A DNA stretch of 22,139 nt from DATAXV01 sp036272915 (GTDB lineage Bacteria; Chloroflexota; Dormibacteria; Dormibacterales; Dormibacteraceae). The stretch's first letter is position 1; every line of letters starts with the position of its first letter. The stretch spans positions 1 through 22,139 of the forward strand of contig DATAXV010000015.1 of NCBI GenBank assembly GCA_036272915.1, in the 5' to 3' direction. The position numbers were made by a program, and so were the translations under genes. The notes below the pieces were generated by a model. The model searched no databases. It was not told where the DNA came from and saw only the letters and a program-made list of their open reading frames with translations. Shown here piece after piece: positions 8,199 to 15,091 of this stretch.

Positions 8199-9152
8199 TC
8201 AGACCCGCTGCAGCGCGAAGTTCCAGGCGTCGGCGACGATCTGGTCGAGGCCCGGCTTCTCCGGCCGCCAGCCCAGCTCCTCGCGGGCCAGCTCGCTGGA
8301 GGCGACCAGCTCGGCGGTGTCGCCGCCGCGCCGCGGCCCGATTGTGGCCGGGACCGGGTGGCCGGTCACGCGCCGCACCGACTCGATCACCTGGCGGACT
8401 GAGAAGCCGGCTCCGTTGCCCAGGTTGTAGATGCGGTGCCGTCCGGGGACGGCACGCTCCAGGGCGAGCAGGTGGGCCCGCGCCAGGTCGTCGATGTGGA
8501 TGTAGTCGCGGACGCACGTCCCGTCAGGCGTCGGGTAGTCGTCGCCGTGGATGACCAGCCCCTCGCGCCGGCCGGATACGACCTGGAGCGCGACCGGGAT
8601 CAGATGGGTCTCGGGATCGTGTCGCTCGCCGGCGCCGCGCCCGGCCCCGGCCACGTTGAAGTAGCGCAGGCTGGTCGCGGCCAGGCCGTAGGCCATCGAC
8701 TCGGTGGTCATCATCATGTCGACGGTGAGCTTGGAGGCGCCGTAGGCGTTGGTCGGGCGAGTCGGCGCCGTCTCCGGGATCGGGCAGCCGTCGGGCTCGC
8801 CGTAGACCGCGGCGGTGGAGGAAAAGACCAGCCGGGGCACCGAGTGCTCGCGCATGGCGTCGAGCAGGGCCAGGCTGCCGACCGCGTTGTTGTGCCAGTA
8901 GCGCTCGGGGTGCTCGACCGACACCAGCGACTTGGCGGCGAAGTGCAGGACGCCGTCGAAGCCGGGATGGCGGGAGAGGACCGAGGAGGCGTCGCGGATG
9001 TCCGCCTCGACCAGCTCGACACCGGCGGGGACGGCGTCGGCGAAGCCGGTGGCCAGGTTGTCGAGGACGACGATCTCGTGACCGGCCTCGAGCAGGTGAC
9101 GGGAGACGACGCTGCCGACGTAGCCGGCGCCGCCGGTGACCAACAATCGCAT
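8199..9152 (-). CDS. galE: UDP-glucose 4-epimerase
   Basis: The protein has 317 residues, slightly short of the usual ~325-340. The NAD-binding Rossmann motif GGAGYVGS is at residues 7-14. The SST catalytic triplet is at 111-113 within FSSTAAVYGEP. The Tyr137-x3-Lys141 pair of the extended SDR family sits in NAYGASK. LRYFNVAGA, CVRDYIHIDDLARAH and YNLGNGAGFSVRQVIE are GalE hallmarks. It interconverts UDP-glucose and UDP-galactose in the cytoplasm for galactose use or glycan synthesis. A start at ATG 9152 without a Shine-Dalgarno, and with TACCCT six bases upstream, could indicate a leaderless transcript. Alternatively it is read through from the HD-domain gene 38 bp upstream. Confidence 0.93.
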   Translation of the reverse strand: MRLLVTGGAGYVGSVVSRHLLEAGHEIVVLDNLATGFADAVPAGVELVEADIRDASSVLSRHPGFDGVLHFAAKSLVSVEHPERYWHNNAVGSLALLDAMREHSVPRLVFSSTAAVYGEPDGCPIPETAPTRPTNAYGASKLTVDMMMTTESMAYGLAATSLRYFNVAGAGRGAGERHDPETHLIPVALQVVSGRREGLVIHGDDYPTPDGTCVRDYIHIDDLARAHLLALERAVPGRHRIYNLGNGAGFSVRQVIESVRRVTGHPVPATIGPRRGGDTAELVASSELAREELGWRPEKPGLDQIVADAWNFALQRV

Positions 9153-9190
9153 CGCCGCAGGGTACTCGACCGGGCCACAGGCTCCGTGCC

Positions 9191-9820
9191 TCAGGCGTCG
9201 GGAAGCCAGCCCCGACGGACGGCCTCGGCGACCAGCGCCTCGATGACCGGCGCCAGCGCCGGCACCTCCTCCCCGGCGGCGCCGTTGGCGGCGCGGACTC
9301 GGGGGGCGGTGACCCCGTGCTCGCGCCAGGTGACCCCGGCCGACGCGCTGTTGAGGAGCAGCGGCTGGAGGCGGTCCATGGCCTTGGCGAACCGGGACTC
9401 CGGGGTCGCCATCGCCTCGAACTCATCCCAGAGGCCGCGCAGCATGTCGCGCTGGTCCTCGGGCAGCAGACCGAAGAGGCGGTCCGCCGCCCGCTCCTCG
9501 CGCTGCTCCTGGGTCGCCCTCCCGACCTCGTCATAGATGTAGGTGTCGCCGGCGTCGATCTCGACGATGTCGTGGACGAGGAGCATCGCGACCACCCGCT
9601 TGAGGTCGACCGGCTCGGGCGCGTGCTCGGCCAGGACCAGGGCGAACATGGCCAGATGCCAGGAGTGCTCGGCGGTGTTCTCGCGCCGCGACCCGCCGTC
9701 CACGCGGTTGCGGCGCAGGACCTGCTTGAGGCGGTCGAGCTCGATCAGGAAGCGGAGCTGATCGGCCAGACGTCCCTCCGGCCAGCCCGGGGTGAGCCCC
9801 AGATCGATCGGTGATTCCAC
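9191..9820 (-). CDS. HD-domain phosphohydrolase (YfbR/HDDC2-like 5'-nucleotidase)
   Basis: The protein has 209 residues. The metal-binding HD signature is present: His52 in ENTAEHSWH, His83-Asp84 in LLVHDIVEID, and a late Asp in FAKAMDRLQPLL. This arrangement matches the HD_3 / YfbR-like group, whose characterised members are 5'-deoxynucleotidases. Function is inferred from family membership; the true substrate could be a nucleotide or another phosphomonoester. Translation starts at GTG 9820 with no Shine-Dalgarno. TATCCT (9831-9836, minus strand) is 10 nt upstream, so the leader is at most a few bases. It is the first gene of a likely pair with galE and is divergent from ilvC across 233 bp. 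Confidence 0.85.
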   Translation of the reverse strand: MESPIDLGLTPGWPEGRLADQLRFLIELDRLKQVLRRNRVDGGSRRENTAEHSWHLAMFALVLAEHAPEPVDLKRVVAMLLVHDIVEIDAGDTYIYDEVGRATQEQREERAADRLFGLLPEDQRDMLRGLWDEFEAMATPESRFAKAMDRLQPLLLNSASAGVTWREHGVTAPRVRAANGAAGEEVPALAPVIEALVAEAVRRGWLPDA

Positions 9821-9891
9821 GCCAGGCGGGAGGATAGCACCTGTGTCCCATGTACAACGATGGGAACGCGGTTTTGTCGTCGGGATACTAC

Positions 9892-9912
9892 AAGATTCGA
9901 ACGAAGAATCTT
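9892..9912. promoter_or_regulatory. Perfect palindrome in the divergent HD gene / ilvC region
   Basis: AAGATTC (9892-9898) and GAATCTT (9906-9912) are perfect 7-bp inverted arms around a 7-nt spacer. They lie in the only AT-rich patch of this intergenic region and directly abut TAGCAT (9912-9917), a possible plus-strand -10. The site could be an operator for either divergent gene. It is too weak and too far upstream to be a terminator. The -35 for ilvC is not clear. Confidence 0.45.
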
Positions 9913-9951
9913 AGCATAACGTCACAGAAACGCACCCTCTTCGCGACGCGG

Positions 9952-9971
9952 GCCCCCGCTCCGGCGGGGGC
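9952..9971 (+). terminator. Terminator-like hairpin in the ilvC leader (possible attenuator)
   Basis: GCCCCCGC (9952-9959), loop TCCG, GCGGGGGC (9964-9971) form a perfect 8-bp GC stem, followed by TTCGCATTT. No plus-strand gene ends upstream, because the neighbour at 9820 is divergent. A terminator here therefore makes sense only for a leader transcript or a small RNA. No leader peptide rich in Ile, Leu or Val codons was found, so the controlling signal, if any, is unknown. Confidence 0.5.
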
Positions 9972-10053
9972 TTCGCATTTGTGGCGAGGGGCGCGCGTCC
10001 TCCGCGCCGGCGCCTCCCGCACGCGCCACCTCAAATGGAGGACCATGCACGGC

Positions 10054-11058
10054 ATGAGCGTCACGATCTATCACGATGCCGACTGCCCGCCCAGTCTGGA
10101 CGAGAAGGTCGCCATCCTCGGCTACGGCAGCCAGGGCCACGCCCACGCCCAGAACCTCCGCGACTCCGGCGTCGACGTCCGCGTCGGCCTCTACGAGGGC
10201 AGCAAATCGCGGGCCAAGGCCGAGCGCCACGGCCTGCGGGTGGTCCTCGTCGAGCAGGCCGTTCAGGAGGCCGACGTGGTCATGATCCTGACCCCCGACG
10301 TCGGCCAGGCCAGGCTCTACCGCGAGTCGATCGAGCCCCACCTGCGCGAGGGCATGCTGCTGCTCTTCGCCCACGGCTTCGCCATCCACTACGGGCAGGT
10401 GCAGCCGCCAGCCGGGATCGACGTCGCCATGGTCGCCCCCAAGGGCCCCGGCCACCTGGTCCGCAGCACCTTCCAGGAAGGAACCGGCACCCCCGACCTG
10501 GTGGCGGTCCACCAGGACGCCACCGGCCGCGCCCGGGAGCGGGCCATGGCCTACGCCAGGGCCATCGGCGGCGGTCGCGCCGGCATCATCGAGACCACCT
10601 TCAAGGACGAGACCGAGACCGACCTCTTCGGCGAGCAGACGGTGATCTGCGGCGGTGTCTCCGCCCTCATCAACGCCGCCTTCGAGACGCTGGTCGAGGC
10701 CGGCTACCCGCCGGAGATGGCCTACTTCGAGTGCCTGCACGAGATGAAGCTGATCGTCGACCTGATGTACAGGGGCGGCCTCAACTTCATGCGCTACTCG
10801 ATCTCCGACACCGCCGAGTACGGCGACTACACCTCCGGCCCGCGGGTCATCGACGCCCGCGTCAAGGACTCGATGCGCCAGATCCTCCGCGAGATCCAGG
10901 ACGGCAGCTTCGCCGAGAAGTGGATCGACGAGAACGAGCGCGGCCGGCAGCACTTCATGGAGCTGCGCGAGCGCCAGAGCACCTCGCAGCTGGAGACGGT
11001 CGGCGCCGAGCTCCGCGGCATGATGCCCTGGCTGCAGCCCCGCGGCGAGGACGACTGA
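10054..11058 (+). CDS. ilvC: Ketol-acid reductoisomerase (class I)
   Basis: From ATG 10054 the protein has 334 residues, the normal class I length. ATG 10045 is an in-frame alternative, but the Shine-Dalgarno GGAGGA (10037-10042) is only 2 nt from it and 11 nt from 10054. The nucleotide-binding motif is GYGSQGHAHA at residues 23-32. The four Mg-binding acids are at the canonical positions: Asp190 and Glu194 (ETDLFGEQ), Glu226 and Glu230 (YFECLHEM). The substrate-side motif YSISDTAEYGDY is present. The enzyme isomerises and reduces acetolactate or acetohydroxybutyrate in valine, leucine and isoleucine synthesis. The cofactor loop reads GLYEGSKS, with Tyr47-Glu48 where an Arg is usual. It is followed after 7 bp by pheA, so the two are probably cotranscribed. 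ilvB/ilvN are not in the window. Confidence 0.96.
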   Translation: MSVTIYHDADCPPSLDEKVAILGYGSQGHAHAQNLRDSGVDVRVGLYEGSKSRAKAERHGLRVVLVEQAVQEADVVMILTPDVGQARLYRESIEPHLREGMLLLFAHGFAIHYGQVQPPAGIDVAMVAPKGPGHLVRSTFQEGTGTPDLVAVHQDATGRARERAMAYARAIGGGRAGIIETTFKDETETDLFGEQTVICGGVSALINAAFETLVEAGYPPEMAYFECLHEMKLIVDLMYRGGLNFMRYSISDTAEYGDYTSGPRVIDARVKDSMRQILREIQDGSFAEKWIDENERGRQHFMELRERQSTSQLETVGAELRGMMPWLQPRGEDD

Positions 11059-11065
11059 CGGAGCG

Positions 11066-11896
11066 ATGAGCAGCCCAGACGGCAGGAGGGTCGGCTACCA
11101 GGGCGAGCCCGGCGCCTACTCGGAGGAGGCGGCGCTGACCCTCCTGCCCGGGGCCCAGACCCTCGGCCACGCCACCTTCCGCCTCGCCTTCGACGCGCTC
11201 TCCGAGGGCGAGGTCGACGTCGCCGTCCTGCCCGTCGAGAACACGCTGGGCGGCATCGTCCAGGAGGTCAACGACCTCCTCTGGGAGACCCCCGGGCTCC
11301 GCGTCACCGGCGAGTACGTGCACCCCGTCGCCCACTGCCTGCTCGGCCGGGACGACGGGCCCGTGCGCCGCGCCATGTCCCACTACCAGGCGCTGGCCCA
11401 GTGCCGGCACTGGCTGCACGACCACGGCATCGAGCCGGTCGACGGCGGCGACACCGCCGGATCGGCGCGGTGGCTGGCGGCCAACCCCACGCCGGGAACG
11501 GCCGCCGTCGCCAGCGCCAGGTGCGCCGAGCTCTACGGCCTCGAGATCCTCGCCTCCGGCATCCAGGACGACGACAGCAACCGGACCCGGTTCCTGATCG
11601 TCGACCGCGGCGAGCCCGCGCGGCCTGGCCGCGGCAGCGCCTCCGGCCGGGTCTCCCTGGCCTTCGTCACCGCCCACCGCCCGGGCTCGCTGGTCGCCTC
11701 CCTGCAGTGCTTCTCCGCGCTCGGCCAGAACCTGACCCGGCTCGACTCCCGACCCATCGCCGGGCGGCCCTTCGAGTACCGGTTCTACGTCGACTTCGAC
11801 TTCACCGACCCGGGCCAGGCCGAGGCCTCGCTGCGTGCCCTGGAGGGCGTGGCGGCGGAGGTCTGCCTCTTCGGCAGCTACCCCACCGCCGGCTGA
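11066..11896 (+). CDS. pheA: Prephenate dehydratase
   Basis: The 276-residue monofunctional enzyme has no chorismate mutase domain. The N-terminal motif GYQGEPGAYSEEAA, the central LPVENTLGGIVQEVNDLL and the catalytic TRF motif (residues 174-176, in SNRTRFLIV) are all present. A C-terminal ACT domain follows (about residues 192-274), with LTRLDSRPIAGRPFEYRFYVDF. In characterised enzymes the equivalent ESRP motif binds phenylalanine for feedback inhibition; here it reads DSRP (227-230). The enzyme converts prephenate to phenylpyruvate. It starts 7 bp after ilvC with GGAG very close to the ATG, consistent with coupled translation. It converges on the VOC gene with stop codons abutting (TGATCA). 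Confidence 0.95.
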   Translation: MSSPDGRRVGYQGEPGAYSEEAALTLLPGAQTLGHATFRLAFDALSEGEVDVAVLPVENTLGGIVQEVNDLLWETPGLRVTGEYVHPVAHCLLGRDDGPVRRAMSHYQALAQCRHWLHDHGIEPVDGGDTAGSARWLAANPTPGTAAVASARCAELYGLEILASGIQDDDSNRTRFLIVDRGEPARPGRGSASGRVSLAFVTAHRPGSLVASLQCFSALGQNLTRLDSRPIAGRPFEYRFYVDFDFTDPGQAEASLRALEGVAAEVCLFGSYPTAG

Positions 11897-12277
11897 TCAG
11901 GGCTCCAGGGGCTGCTCGCGGGCGACGATCTGCGCGCGGTTGCCGGCCGGGTCCTCGAAGAAGAGCAGCCGGTCGCCGAAGGGGTTGGTGGAGGGCTCGC
12001 CGACCGTCGCCCCCGCATCGCGCAGCCGGGTGACGGTCTCGTCGAATGCATCGCCGTCGACGACGAAGGCCAGGTGGTGCGGGCCGGGCAGGGGCGGCGC
12101 GTCCTGGCACAGCATCTCGATCCGGCCGCCCTCGCCGTCGCCGATGAAGGCCAGCTGGCCCTTGGCCTCCTTGATCAGGTGCCATCCGAAGACGCCCGTG
12201 TAGAAGGCGACGTTCTGGTCGAACTTGTCGGGTGTTGCGGCGACGCCAACGTGCTCCAGACGGCCGGTGACTCCCAT
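11897..12277 (-). CDS. VOC (vicinal oxygen chelate / glyoxalase fold) family protein
   Basis: The 126-residue protein has two beta-alpha-beta-beta-beta modules typical of glyoxalase/bleomycin-resistance/dioxygenase proteins. LEHVGVAA provides His9, RIEML provides Glu54 and GPHHLAFVV provides His67/68 as likely metal ligands. The second module ends FFEDPAGNRAQIV, the standard family signature, but Gln occupies the place of the usual last Glu ligand, so the metal chemistry may differ or be absent. The substrate cannot be predicted. A good Shine-Dalgarno (AGGGAG) lies about 8 nt before ATG 12277. It probably has its own promoter (TAGAAT on the minus strand at 12335-12340). Confidence 0.88.
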   Translation of the reverse strand: MGVTGRLEHVGVAATPDKFDQNVAFYTGVFGWHLIKEAKGQLAFIGDGEGGRIEMLCQDAPPLPGPHHLAFVVDGDAFDETVTRLRDAGATVGEPSTNPFGDRLLFFEDPAGNRAQIVAREQPLEP

Positions 12278-12620
12278 CGAGCGCTCCCTTTCAGCAAGAG
12301 GGGGCGGACGGCCCCCGCAGACGGTGTCCCCTCGATTCTAAGTAGTCTCCATATCCCTGCCGGGGACGCCGTGCCCGCGTGATTTTCGGACCAAGTGGCG
12401 CGATTCGGCAGGCTGGCGCGGTAACGGCGGGGCCGGCGCCTCGTGCACAACCCGCGGCACGAGCGGCGCACAGTGGTTGACGCGGCCTCGGCCGTGCTCG
12501 GCCGTCTCAAGAGGGCCGTAGGAAGACAAGCAGGCCGCCGGCTCCGTCGACGTCATCAAGGACGCAAAGGCCAGAGACACCTCGCGCTGGCGCGGCAACC
12601 CTTCCGATCCGCGCGGCCTC
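12278..12620. other. Intergenic region, 343 bp, with VOC leader hairpin and probable -10
   Basis: No convincing gene was found; short open frames here have no family-like features. On the minus strand, TAGAAT (12335-12340) is a good -10 for the VOC gene. Downstream of it GGGGGC / GCCCCC (12300-12305 with 12311-12316, 5-nt loop) forms a perfect 6-bp hairpin in the leader, about 25 nt before the VOC start. The right half receives the 3' end of the minus-strand operon (stop at 12621); no T-tailed terminator was seen, although CGCG-rich short repeats near 12590 could pair. Confidence 0.4.
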
Positions 12621-12926
12621 TCAGAGATGGCGGAGCCAGATCACCCAACTCGGCCTGACGAGGAGCAGCACCCAGAGGGGCCAGACCAGACCGCTGTGGC
12701 ACTGGAAGCTGGCGACCTCGTCGTCCAGGACATCGAACGAGTGCTGCCGGCTCGAGTAGCGGCCCGACCGGAGGCGGATCGTGTGGCGCCCCTCCTGGAT
12801 CGGCGTCTCGAACGTCTCAGCCATGTTGACGGTGCCGATCTGCGCGCCGTCCAGCGCGACCTCGAAGGGGCCGCGGACGATCTCCATGACGACGCTGTGC
12901 CGCCTCAACCTGAGTACTGCGGACAT
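12621..12926 (-). CDS. Small beta-rich protein with C-terminal hydrophobic segment, function unknown
   Basis: The protein has 101 residues. The first two-thirds look like a compact beta-domain similar in style to PEGA-type domains (FEVALDGAQIGTVNMAETFETPIQEGRHTIRLRSGRYSSRQHSFDV). It is followed by VASFQCHSG and a hydrophobic segment WPLWVLLLVRPSWVIWL at the C-terminus, so it is probably membrane-attached. Similar small hypothetical proteins occur in actinobacteria. AGGAGA sits 5 nt before ATG 12926. It starts 13 bp after the secreted-protein gene and is likely the last gene of the seven-gene operon. Confidence 0.75.
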   Translation of the reverse strand: MSAVLRLRRHSVVMEIVRGPFEVALDGAQIGTVNMAETFETPIQEGRHTIRLRSGRYSSRQHSFDVLDDEVASFQCHSGLVWPLWVLLLVRPSWVIWLRHL

Positions 12927-12939
12927 GAGTCTCTCCTGA

Positions 12940-14217
12940 TCACGACGTGCCCGCCAGGCAGGTGCCGAGGCCGCCGCGGGCCAGGGTCGAGAGCGGACAG
13001 ATGCCGGTGCGTGGATAGTAGGGCCCCATGACCGCGGCGGCCGATGCGGGGCTCCGGTTCTGCGGAACGTTCTGAACCGCCTGGGCGAAGCCGGGATTGG
13101 CCAGCATGTTGCGGAGGAACAGAAGGTGTGGCGTCGTCGGGCCGGCGGTCGAGAAGGGCAGGAACGTCACTCCCGGGATTCGCTCGATGAGGGACCGCTG
13201 AGCCTCGGTGCCGACGACGAACGTGTAATAGCCACCGCGGTCGGCCGCGACCTCGCCGTCGTAGCGGCAGCCGTAGTCGATCTGCCCGCCGGGAAGCGTG
13301 TTGGCCACCAGCGGAAGGGAGCCGGTGTCCAGGTAGTCGCACAGGGACCAGTAGCGCAGGTCGACGAAGGGAGCCGGCCACGGCGACGGGTGGCCTCCCC
13401 GCGAAGCGGTGGGCGCCTTGCCCTGGATCACCAGCACGTCGCCGTCCGCGGGCGGTGTGACCACGGCATCGAGGTAGCCGGAGTCAGCGTTGGGGAAGAG
13501 ATCGGAGGGCGAGCTGCGAGCAAACCCGGGGGGTTGGGCCGTGGCACTGGTCGTGAGGCCCGCGGCCGCGCCGGCGGGTGCTGGCGCAGCCGGATCGGAT
13601 GCCGTGCCGGGAGTGCCGGGCGGGCAGGCGGGGACCTGCTTCGACACGCCGTCGAGGGTGAACGTGACCGCGGGCGGCGGCACCCGCGCGAAGTCGCCGC
13701 CAGCGGGTAGGTAGACGCGGTAGCCGAGATAGCCGGCGGTGCCTGTCGTAGTGCCGGCGGGTGCCAGCGGCAGCATGTTGGCCTGCCCCGGCCCCACGTC
13801 GGACCGCAGGGTCACGGTGAATGCGTTGCCGCGTCGCCACAGACGGCCTGGCGAGTACAGCCACGGGTTGACGCTTCCCGGATCGGGCTTGATCCTGTAG
13901 TCGGTCAGCGCCGAGCTCACGCCGTTCACCGTGAACAGGGCGCCCGCGGATTGGTAGGCCGAGAGCGACGCATACCGGCTGTCGGGATAGCGCCCGTCGA
14001 GCCGGATCTGCAGGCCGTCCTGCACCGTGAACGGCAGCAGCCACTCTGCCGCCGCGCTGTCCTGGGCGAGCGCGTTGGTGGCCACCGAGAGCTCGTACCA
14101 GGCGCACGGGGGCGCCACCGGGCCCTGGGCAGGCGCGGCGAATGCCGGCAGCGGCGGAGCGAGCGCGACAGCGGCGATCAGCGCGCTGGACAGGCAGAGC
14201 AGGGTCTTGATTCGCAC
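12940..14217 (-). CDS. Secreted protein of unknown function
   Basis: From GTG 14217 the protein has 425 residues; GGAGGA lies 5 nt upstream, and longer in-frame starts lack this. The N-terminus VRIKTLLCLSSALIAAVALAPP... ending PAFAAPAQG is a clear Sec signal peptide with an AxA-type cleavage site. The mature protein has a beta-rich N-half (DGRYPDSRYASLSAYQSAG, then LTDYRIKPDPGSVNPW) reminiscent of DUF1214-like proteins. A Pro/Ala-rich linker (around residues 218-240) follows. The C-half ends RNMLANPGFAQAVQNVP...AAAVMGPYYPRTGICPLSTL with paired cysteines. I know of similar uncharacterised actinobacterial proteins but no assigned activity. It lies directly behind an ABC transporter in the same operon, suggesting a cell-surface role linked to that transporter. 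Confidence 0.85.
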   Translation of the reverse strand: MRIKTLLCLSSALIAAVALAPPLPAFAAPAQGPVAPPCAWYELSVATNALAQDSAAAEWLLPFTVQDGLQIRLDGRYPDSRYASLSAYQSAGALFTVNGVSSALTDYRIKPDPGSVNPWLYSPGRLWRRGNAFTVTLRSDVGPGQANMLPLAPAGTTTGTAGYLGYRVYLPAGGDFARVPPPAVTFTLDGVSKQVPACPPGTPGTASDPAAPAPAGAAAGLTTSATAQPPGFARSSPSDLFPNADSGYLDAVVTPPADGDVLVIQGKAPTASRGGHPSPWPAPFVDLRYWSLCDYLDTGSLPLVANTLPGGQIDYGCRYDGEVAADRGGYYTFVVGTEAQRSLIERIPGVTFLPFSTAGPTTPHLLFLRNMLANPGFAQAVQNVPQNRSPASAAAVMGPYYPRTGICPLSTLARGGLGTCLAGTS

Positions 14218-14248
14218 CTGGTTCCTCCAGCGGTCTGGCGACTGCAGC

Positions 14249-15091
14249 TCAGGTGACGTCGCGCCGCTGCGCGACGCCGAGGGCCACGGCGACGAAGAGG
14301 ATGAGGAACGCAATCAGGACCACGGTCGCCTGGTCGGGACCGACCACGGCACTTCCCGCCTTGGGCCCGAAGCTGTCCACCAGCGCCGAGCCGTTCGCCC
14401 CCGGAAATCCGCGCTCGAGGTCGCCGAGGGAGCTGACCTTGCGCAGGATGCTCAGGACCAGCCCCTCGATGCCGATCGAGTAGACGATGCCGATCCCGAC
14501 CGCCACGGCCGTCTGCCGGAAGAGCGTGACGAGCATGGCTCCGCCGGCCGCCCAGAGGCCCATCAGGAGCCAGGCGGTGAGGCCAGCCTTGATGATGTCG
14601 CCGATGCCGGGCCAGTCGGAGGAGCCGCCATAGGCAGCACCGAGGACCGCCGAGGCGGCGGCGCCCGCGGCGATCGCCGCGATGGCGTAGATGAGCAGGA
14701 TCAGTGCGACGGCGAGCGCCTTTCCGACCAGCGTCGCCCATCTCGAGGGGCCTTGCGTGAAGACCATCTTCTGGGTCGAGGCCGAATAGTCGGCACCGAA
14801 GACGAGGACGCCGAGGATGATCGCGACCGCGTTGCCGTAGCCGATGCCGGAGAAGGCGGCGAGCGTGCTGCTGAGGAACCGTGACGGATAGAGGGCTGCC
14901 TTCATGGCGGCGATGTCGGAGGGCGAAACCCCGGCCGACGCCTTGCTCGACAGGACCGATATCGCGAGGACGACGTCCCCGTAGACCAGGACCAGGATCA
15001 GCGCCATCAGCACCACGCCCAGGATCCAGATGGAGGGGCTCTGGCGAGCTCGCAGCCACTCGCCGCGGAAGCATCCTGTGATCGCGCTCAT
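14249..15091 (-). CDS. ABC-2 type transporter permease
   Basis: The 280-residue integral membrane protein has about six hydrophobic segments. They include one at residues ~22-45 (SIWILGVVLMALILVLVYGD), one near 88-100, a long one at ~125-155 rich in Ala/Ile, ~170-190, ~195-215, and a final one at ~255-272 (TVVLIAFLILFVAVALGV). The long extracytoplasmic stretch after the first segment and the QKMVFTQGPSRW region are typical of ABC-2/NatB-like permeases. Its ATG overlaps the stop of the ATPase gene (ATGA, 15088-15091), the normal pairing for a two-component exporter. The substrate is unknown. Confidence 0.9.
   Translation of the reverse strand: MSAITGCFRGEWLRARQSPSIWILGVVLMALILVLVYGDVVLAISVLSSKASAGVSPSDIAAMKAALYPSRFLSSTLAAFSGIGYGNAVAIILGVLVFGADYSASTQKMVFTQGPSRWATLVGKALAVALILLIYAIAAIAAGAAASAVLGAAYGGSSDWPGIGDIIKAGLTAWLLMGLWAAGGAMLVTLFRQTAVAVGIGIVYSIGIEGLVLSILRKVSSLGDLERGFPGANGSALVDSFGPKAGSAVVGPDQATVVLIAFLILFVAVALGVAQRRDVT

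Noticed and set aside
9896..9902. TTCGAAC resembling a tRNA T-loop
   Set aside because: Flanking bases do not form the 5-bp T-stem, and no acceptor, D or anticodon arm can be built around it.
9850..10053. In-frame upstream ATG at 9850 that would extend IlvC by 68 residues
   Set aside because: The extension has no similarity to the enzyme family, spans a terminator-like hairpin, and a Shine-Dalgarno lies just before 10045/10054.
12338..12598. Possible small gene on the minus strand between the VOC gene and the operon end
   Set aside because: No Shine-Dalgarno and no recognisable composition or motif; it overlaps the probable VOC promoter.
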